NCBI GenBank assembly: GCA_934481375.1
Contig: CAKSPN010000040.1
Location: forward strand, 1-10,850
Direction of reading: 5' to 3'
Length of the DNA: 10,850 bases
Source: an uncultured Clostridia bacterium
GTDB lineage: Bacteria; Bacillota; Clostridia; UBA1381
The notes under the pieces were generated by a model. It was not told where the DNA came from. It worked only from the letters and a program-made list of their open reading frames with translations, and ran no database searches. Both the position numbers and the translations under genes were made by a program. Of the stretch, positions 7,901 to 10,850 are shown piece by piece (the first letter of the stretch is position 1; each line of letters starts with the position of its first letter).

Positions 7901-10557
7901 GTATTTCTGATGCTTATACCTGCATATCCCCAGCCTGTTTCTTTTTCGATAAGTCCGAATGATTTCGATGCTTCTCTCGGATTAAGTTTCTTTCCGCTTG
8001 CAAAGTCTGTTGATGTGAAAAGATCGCTGTCCGAAAGGGTATTGTCGTTAAGGAAAACCACAATGGTTTTGTTTGTAACGTCTTTTATTGCATTGCTGTA
8101 ATCACCGTATTCATTTGAGAGACCCACGCCGTAATTAAACGTAACCGAATTATCGTCTCCCCAATACGGGCTGATAAGTCTTTCCTTGAACGGATTTGTC
8201 TTAACCTGTTCGTTAAAGATAATCTCGTCTGTCTTTACCGTTGCGCCGTACTTTGTATCGACTGCCGCAATTGCATATCTTACTTCAACGTCCGTATTGT
8301 CAAGATCTACGTCTGTATCTATATATCCGCTTTCCGCATTGATATACGTTGTGTTTCCGTCAACTGTTTTTACTATTTTATATGTAACGTCCGTATCGGT
8401 TGTATTTTTCCATGTAAGCTGTACGCCGTTTGAAACTTTTACAGCCGCAAAGTTTCTCGGAGTTTTGGGAGCGACAAGCTTAGCTTCCTTAACCTGTATG
8501 CTGAACGTTTTGCCATTGCCGCTGTCGGTACGTGCTATACCCACTGTCTTTATAAGCGCCGGGTTAAAGGTTTCCGTATGCTCTGCCGTTGAAAGCTTTT
8601 GGTTGAGCTTTCCTGCCATTCTTCTGAATTCGGCATTGTTTACAAATTCAGAAAGCGGTACGGTTATAACCTGATCGCCGCCCTTTGCGCTGTCATAGTA
8701 TTTTGAAAGCGGTACGCCGCTGAGATTCATATGGAAATAGTCAAGCTGACCTTTGCCTCCGTACCAGCTTACATTATCTGCCTCAAGAGCATTAATTGCC
8801 GTTTCATTGAAGGCTGTCTGATACGCATATGATCCGTTTCCGTTAAATCCCATATCGTACAAGTTCTTGAAAAATCCGATTGTAAGATACGCCTCGCTTA
8901 CGTCCTGTCCGTCAGCGTTTACAACAAATGCAACGCTTCCGTTATCCATATAATCCGTAAGGTCGAGGATTGCGCCTCTGTTGATGTCAAGCGTGCTGTT
9001 GTATTCTGCACTAAATCCTGCATAACCCCAGCCTGTTGCCTTTTCGATAAAGCCGTTTGATGAAGCCTGTCTTGCGTTTATTGTTTTTCCTTTTGCAAAA
9101 TCGTCCGCACTTTCAGCAACAGTTGTGAGCTGATCGCCCGTTAATGTGTTATCGTTTAAGTTTATAATGTATGCCGCCGTATTGGGATCGTATGACGAAG
9201 TTTTTCCTGCGTCATAATTGCCCCACCGGTCTGAATAACCCGAAGCATATGCGTAATTTCCCATTCCGTTGGCTGAAGTCGGACCGCCCCAAAATCTTGA
9301 GAAAACATTTTTTGCTACAGCCGTTGTTGCAACCTTTTCGTTTATAACTATTTCATCGCTCTTTGTAACAACGCCGTACTTTGTAGCAACAGCCGCTATT
9401 GCATATCTTATCTCGGGACCGTCCTCCGTAAGGTCAACGTCCGTATCAAGATATTCGCCCTCCGACTCGGGAACGATTTCCGTAGTTGTACCGTTTACGG
9501 TCTTTAACACTTTATATGTAACGTCCGTATCGGTTGTCGGTTCCCATACAAGCTGTACTCCGTCTGCTGTCTTGTCAGCAACAAAGTTTGTAACCTTTTT
9601 CGGGGCAACAATTTTCGCCTCTTTAACCTGTATGCTGAACGTTTTGCCCTCGCCGCTGTCGGTACGTGCTATACCTATTGCCTTTACAAGAGCCGGGTTA
9701 AAGTTCTCCGTATGTTCCGCCGTTGAAAGCTTTTGGTCGAGCTTTCCCGCCATTCTCTTAAATTCGGCATTGTTTGCAAATTCCGAAAGCGGTACTGCTA
9801 TAACCTGGTCGCCGCCCTTTTCGTTGTCATAATACTTTGAAAGCGGCACACCGCTGAGATTTATATGGAAATAGTCAAGCTGACCTCTGCCGCCGTACCA
9901 GCTTACATCATCTGCCTCAAGAGCATTAATTGCCGTTTCATTGAAGGCTGTCTGATACGCATATGATCCGTTTCCGTTAAATCCCATATCGTACAAGTTC
10001 TTGAAAAATCCGATTGTGAGGTAAGCCTCGCTTACGTCCTGTCCGTCAGCATTTACAACAAATGCGATACTTCCGTTGTCCATATAATCCGTAAGGTCAA
10101 GGATTGCACCTCTGTTGATGTCAAGTGTGCTGTTATACACAGCCTTAAAGCCTGCATAGCCCCAGCCCGTTGCTTTTTCAATAAAGCCTTTTGATGAATC
10201 CTGTCTTGCGTTTATTGTCTTTCCTTTTGCGAAATCGTCCGCATCGGCAGCAACCTCTGTGAGCTGATCGCCCGTTAATGTGTTATCGTTTAAGTTTATG
10301 ATATATGCCGCCGTGTCGGGATTATATGACGAAGTTGTATACGCCTCATAATCACCCCACTGGTTTGAGTATCCTGCACCGTATGCAAAATTTCCCATTC
10401 CGTTGGTTGAGTCTTCACCGCCCCAAAATCTTGAGAAAACATTTTTTGCTACAGCCGTTGTTTCTGTTGTATCCTCTGCGTGCGAAACAGCAGGGAACGA
10501 AATGCATGTCATTGCCATTACCGCTGACAATAATTTAGCAATTCCTTTTACTTTCAT
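4975..10557 (-). CDS. Giant secreted protein: four tandem CBM-like/Fn3 repeats plus degenerate SGNH (DUF4886-like) domain
   Basis: This 1860-residue protein starts at the ATG at 10557, behind an AGGAGG site. Residues 1-27 are a signal peptide (SHA cleavage site). Four repeats follow, starting near Ala35, Ala413, Pro789 and Gly1162. Each holds a roughly 275-residue putative beta-sandwich module with NDN(T/N) near its start, TGWGY (Trp132, 510, 876, 1249), LTIG/LTLG and GVPLSKYYD-like motifs, and a VPLSEF-like strand. In each repeat this is followed by an Fn3 domain starting near Pro319, 697, 1068 and 1435. Residues 1522-1612 form another beta domain with a KAFIWN motif, seen in other clostridial surface proteins. 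Residues 1614-1860 resemble SGNH hydrolases of the DUF4886 type: IIGDEL (1619-1624), YIAGGRMADH (to 1658), WDYVILQDKS (1693-1702), GWGY (Trp1744) and a final GCDLNETGKFF block. The expected Ser, Asp and His appear replaced by Glu1623, Thr1813 and Asp1816, so hydrolysis is doubtful. No SLH, LPXTG or C-terminal membrane anchor is visible. The likely role is extracellular glycan binding, next to a sugar ABC transporter. Confidence 0.9.
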   Translation of the reverse strand: MKVKGIAKLLSAVMAMTCISFPAVSHAEDTTETTAVAKNVFSRFWGGEDSTNGMGNFAYGAGYSNQWGDYEAYTTSSYNPDTAAYIINLNDNTLTGDQLTEVAADADDFAKGKTINARQDSSKGFIEKATGWGYAGFKAVYNSTLDINRGAILDLTDYMDNGSIAFVVNADGQDVSEAYLTIGFFKNLYDMGFNGNGSYAYQTAFNETAINALEADDVSWYGGRGQLDYFHINLSGVPLSKYYDNEKGGDQVIAVPLSEFANNAEFKRMAGKLDQKLSTAEHTENFNPALVKAIGIARTDSGEGKTFSIQVKEAKIVAPKKVTNFVADKTADGVQLVWEPTTDTDVTYKVLKTVNGTTTEIVPESEGEYLDTDVDLTEDGPEIRYAIAAVATKYGVVTKSDEIVINEKVATTAVAKNVFSRFWGGPTSANGMGNYAYASGYSDRWGNYDAGKTSSYDPNTAAYIINLNDNTLTGDQLTTVAESADDFAKGKTINARQASSNGFIEKATGWGYAGFSAEYNSTLDINRGAILDLTDYMDNGSVAFVVNADGQDVSEAYLTIGFFKNLYDMGFNGNGSYAYQTAFNETAINALEADNVSWYGGKGQLDYFHMNLSGVPLSKYYDSAKGGDQVITVPLSEFVNNAEFRRMAGKLNQKLSTAEHTETFNPALIKTVGIARTDSGNGKTFSIQVKEAKLVAPKTPRNFAAVKVSNGVQLTWKNTTDTDVTYKIVKTVDGNTTYINAESGYIDTDVDLDNTDVEVRYAIAAVDTKYGATVKTDEIIFNEQVKTNPFKERLISPYWGDDNSVTFNYGVGLSNEYGDYSNAIKDVTNKTIVVFLNDNTLSDSDLFTSTDFASGKKLNPREASKSFGLIEKETGWGYAGISIRNTAGTNTAHNGAVIDARNYADGSISFTLDATGQNLDGAYLTLGYYKNLYEGEFWRNDIWGGTFDNATAFDADVASAFDKINTDWVKGDGNYKTLRLVGVPLSKYYDSAKGGYQTITIPFSEFIKNSTFNKAAGKIGNGDNQLSSADWNNSLNLALLKSAGIARMDAKNNATFTATLKDISIVAPKAVKTFTAEKSGDGVQLNWKETTDENVKYEIVKKVNRQAEIITPTESGKYFDQDVNLDDTTTEVRYAIRVTDTVYGAQVTTNDIVFNEIENTTGVKETVYASSNSADMAGFGYAVGYASQYGDYEKTGATEANGEVSIVLNDNNFTDDQLYKRGDKEFATGTLTNPMDDTSTGVIEKATGWGYSGRRLIYSEANGTHPAGVMDARAYADNAQVIFNVDATGQNLDGAYLTIGAFSNLGNLAFWTDEYGRLSLETNLDKKDELTAANANWKTNTGNYKELDFYGVPLKDYYDSEKGGYQTIIVPLSKFAENSSFNKFAVKVGSGQLSTVNHQNTLNPALIKTLGIARTDSKSNTSFTAKIKDIAIAAPAEVTKLTAQASAENVKLTWLISSDTDISGYEIFRNGKKIATTTDTAYVDNTDLASGEYTYEVRTVSSAFEGLYSAKASAKATVPVKNSIAFTDGDGAELKYVKAGTVNVKLMSVTADTQGYAAVFGNDGALKSVKTVALGAEEKTITFENVLATDKVKAFIWNKDMVPVTAVKAIGEKTTNVLIIGDELSAQASDYVDEIANGAGKSITVTNAYIAGGRMADHYKAVTEGSKVYTKAVNGTVSGGTFTLSDILASASWDYVILQDKSVYADMEVYYADGEGDYMTQLPVIKKAITDAATDAALFAGEGWGYTPDYLNNENASDADKAYYEKIGSFGEATGSSAAMAVYYINEELGAQINVGDAMMEYTADGSAVIGSTGCDLNETGKFFASAMIYHILTNTAVTDAFVPSGVTDSANILTLVNGK
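8776..8883 (-). repeat. 108-bp perfect direct repeat, copy in unit 2
   Basis: This stretch is identical base for base to 9910-10017, exactly 1134 bp away. The match is bounded by single substitutions at 8775/9909 and 8884/10018. It codes the segment around FFKNLYDMGFNGNGSYAY of the binding module. Identity at every third codon position shows recent copying or conversion, not just protein conservation. Confidence 0.95.
9910..10017 (-). repeat. 108-bp perfect direct repeat, copy in unit 1
   Basis: This is the partner of 8776-8883 and codes residues 181-216 of the 1860-residue protein. Direct repeats of this length are possible substrates for deletion or expansion of one 378-codon unit by homologous recombination. 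They are also a place where short-read assemblies can collapse. Confidence 0.95.
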
Positions 10558-10566
10558 TTTGATTAG

Positions 10567-10573
10567 TCCTCCT
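10567..10573 (-). promoter_or_regulatory. Ribosome binding site of the 1860-residue protein
   Basis: AGGAGGA on the minus strand lies 9 bases before the ATG at 10557, inside AAAAGGAGGACTAATC. It is a strong Shine-Dalgarno sequence that decides the start. The sequence just upstream is A/T-rich, but I find no convincing -35/-10 pair. Confidence 0.85.
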
Positions 10574-10607
10574 TTTAATATATAATTAAGTAATTAGGGT
10601 TTCGTTT

Positions 10608-10632
10608 GCAGTAACTGCAATGCAGTTACTGC
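10608..10632. promoter_or_regulatory. 25-bp perfect palindrome in the leader of the 1860-residue gene (candidate operator)
   Basis: Twelve-base arms, GCAGTAACTGCA and its complement, flank a single central A. Each half contains its own smaller dyad, GCAGT-W-ACTGC, so the site is also two tandem 11-bp palindromes with centres 14 bp apart. It ends 34 bases upstream of the ribosome binding site and has no T-run after it on the minus strand, so an operator or leader hairpin is more likely than a terminator. The binding protein is unknown. Confidence 0.55.
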
Positions 10633-10647
10633 TCAAAATGTTTTGAG
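10632..10647. promoter_or_regulatory. Second palindrome, CTCAAAA-TG-TTTTGAG, abutting the 25-bp palindrome
   Basis: Seven-base arms around a TG centre share one base with the 25-bp palindrome, making a continuous 40-bp block of dyad symmetry. It could be a second operator half-site or a second RNA hairpin. Function is not evident from the sequence. Confidence 0.4.
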
Positions 10648-10780
10648 GCTCTCGCCCCGATTTGATTGGTTTGGCAGTCCGATTTTTGCGCAATTTATAA
10701 ATACTCCGAGCGGTGCGGTTTGTTCGTTCTGTGCCGAAAATGTCCGCCGACAATAAGTTTATAAGATTTCTTTTATATAA

Positions 10781-10800
10781 ACGGCAGAGGGGATCGCCGT
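10781..10800 (-). terminator. Weak terminator-like hairpin after the permease gene
   Basis: Read on the minus strand, ACGGC and GCCGT pair around a 10-base loop that allows two more inner pairs, and TTATAT follows. It begins 8 bases after the permease stop codon, where a terminator would be expected. The stem is short and the T-run interrupted, so termination would be weak. Confidence 0.4.
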
Positions 10801-10807
10801 CTATAAC

Positions 10808-10850
10808 TTAACCTTTTACCGCACCTGCGGCAAGTCCCGATACGAAGTAT
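10808..10850 (-). CDS. Carbohydrate ABC transporter permease, CUT1 family MalG/LplC-like (C-terminal end only)
   Basis: The last 13 sense codons read YFVSGLAAGAVKG and are followed by TAA at 10810-10808. This ending, with the G-L-x-x-G-A-V-K-G pattern, is the hallmark C-terminus of the second membrane permease of CUT1 sugar ABC transporters (MalG/LplC type), which import oligosaccharides with a binding lipoprotein and a partner permease. The rest of the gene lies outside the window, so substrate and subunit neighbours cannot be read. Its position just upstream of the secreted binding proteins suggests a shared glycan-use locus, though a 250-bp gap with a possible weak terminator separates them. 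Confidence 0.8.
   Translation of the reverse strand, partial: YFVSGLAAGAVKG

Larger units (their letters stand above)
5995..10455 (-). repeat. Four tandem in-frame coding repeats of about 1.1 kb
   Basis: The units lie at about 9322-10455, 8194-9321, 7075-8193 and 5995-7074, each coding one CBM-like module plus one Fn3 domain. Units 1 and 2 are in register with an exact 1134-bp offset (378 codons). By eye their binding modules are roughly 85-90% identical in protein, while their Fn3 parts are clearly more diverged. Units 3 and 4 are more distant from units 1 and 2 and from each other, but keep the TGWGY, NDN and GVPL motifs. This suggests an old quadruplication followed by a recent duplication or gene conversion of unit 1/2. 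Confidence 0.9.

Noticed and set aside
8186..9832. Plus-strand open frames at 8186-8674 and 9269-9832 that resemble each other
   Set aside because: Their likeness comes from lying opposite the same parts of repeat units in the 1860-residue gene. They are antisense shadows of a tandem repeat, not a gene pair.
5995..10455. CRISPR array or insertion sequence as the cause of the repeats
   Set aside because: The repeats are about 1.1 kb, in frame and code protein modules. There are no short repeat-spacer units, transposase genes or terminal inverted repeats.

Overview
The window looks like a chromosomal locus of a Gram-positive Clostridia-type bacterium (Bacillota). The signs are strong AGGAGG ribosome binding sites, Sec signal peptides followed by very large multidomain secreted proteins, S-layer homology (SLH) anchoring domains, and the tail of a CUT1-type sugar ABC-transporter permease. 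Base composition is intermediate. An uncultured fibre- or pectin-using gut or rumen clostridium would fit, but the genus cannot be read from the sequence.

All real genes are on the minus strand, so the locus reads from position 10850 down to 1. (a) 10850-10808: the last 14 codons of a MalG/LplC-like carbohydrate ABC permease, including stop. (b) 10807-10558: a 250-bp intergenic region with a weak terminator-like hairpin, then two abutting palindromes (10608-10647) shortly before the next ribosome binding site. (c) 10557-4975: an 1860-residue secreted protein built of four tandem repeats, each a putative carbohydrate-binding beta-sandwich plus a fibronectin type III (Fn3) domain. A further beta domain follows, then a C-terminal SGNH-hydrolase-like domain in which the catalytic residues appear to be replaced. 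(d) 4968-4927: a strong GC-rich hairpin right after the stop codon. (e) 4873-398: a 1491-residue secreted protein with putative carbohydrate-binding modules, Fn3 domains, a bacterial Ig-like domain, a cohesin-like domain, a glycine-rich linker and three C-terminal SLH domains. (f) 371-1: the N-terminal 123 residues of a third secreted protein with N-terminal SLH-type repeats, cut by the window edge.

Taken together this looks like a cell-surface glycan-handling locus of Gram-positive type: a sugar importer next to large, mostly non-catalytic binding and scaffold proteins. The SLH protein would be held on the cell wall through secondary cell wall polymers. The 1860-residue protein has no visible anchor (no SLH, LPXTG motif or C-terminal membrane helix), so how it stays at the cell, if it does, is open. 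No intact catalytic domain is visible in the window. The most interesting points are the apparently dead SGNH domain, the recently homogenised tandem binding modules, the cohesin-like domain on an SLH-anchored protein, and the possible relation between binding modules of the two large proteins.
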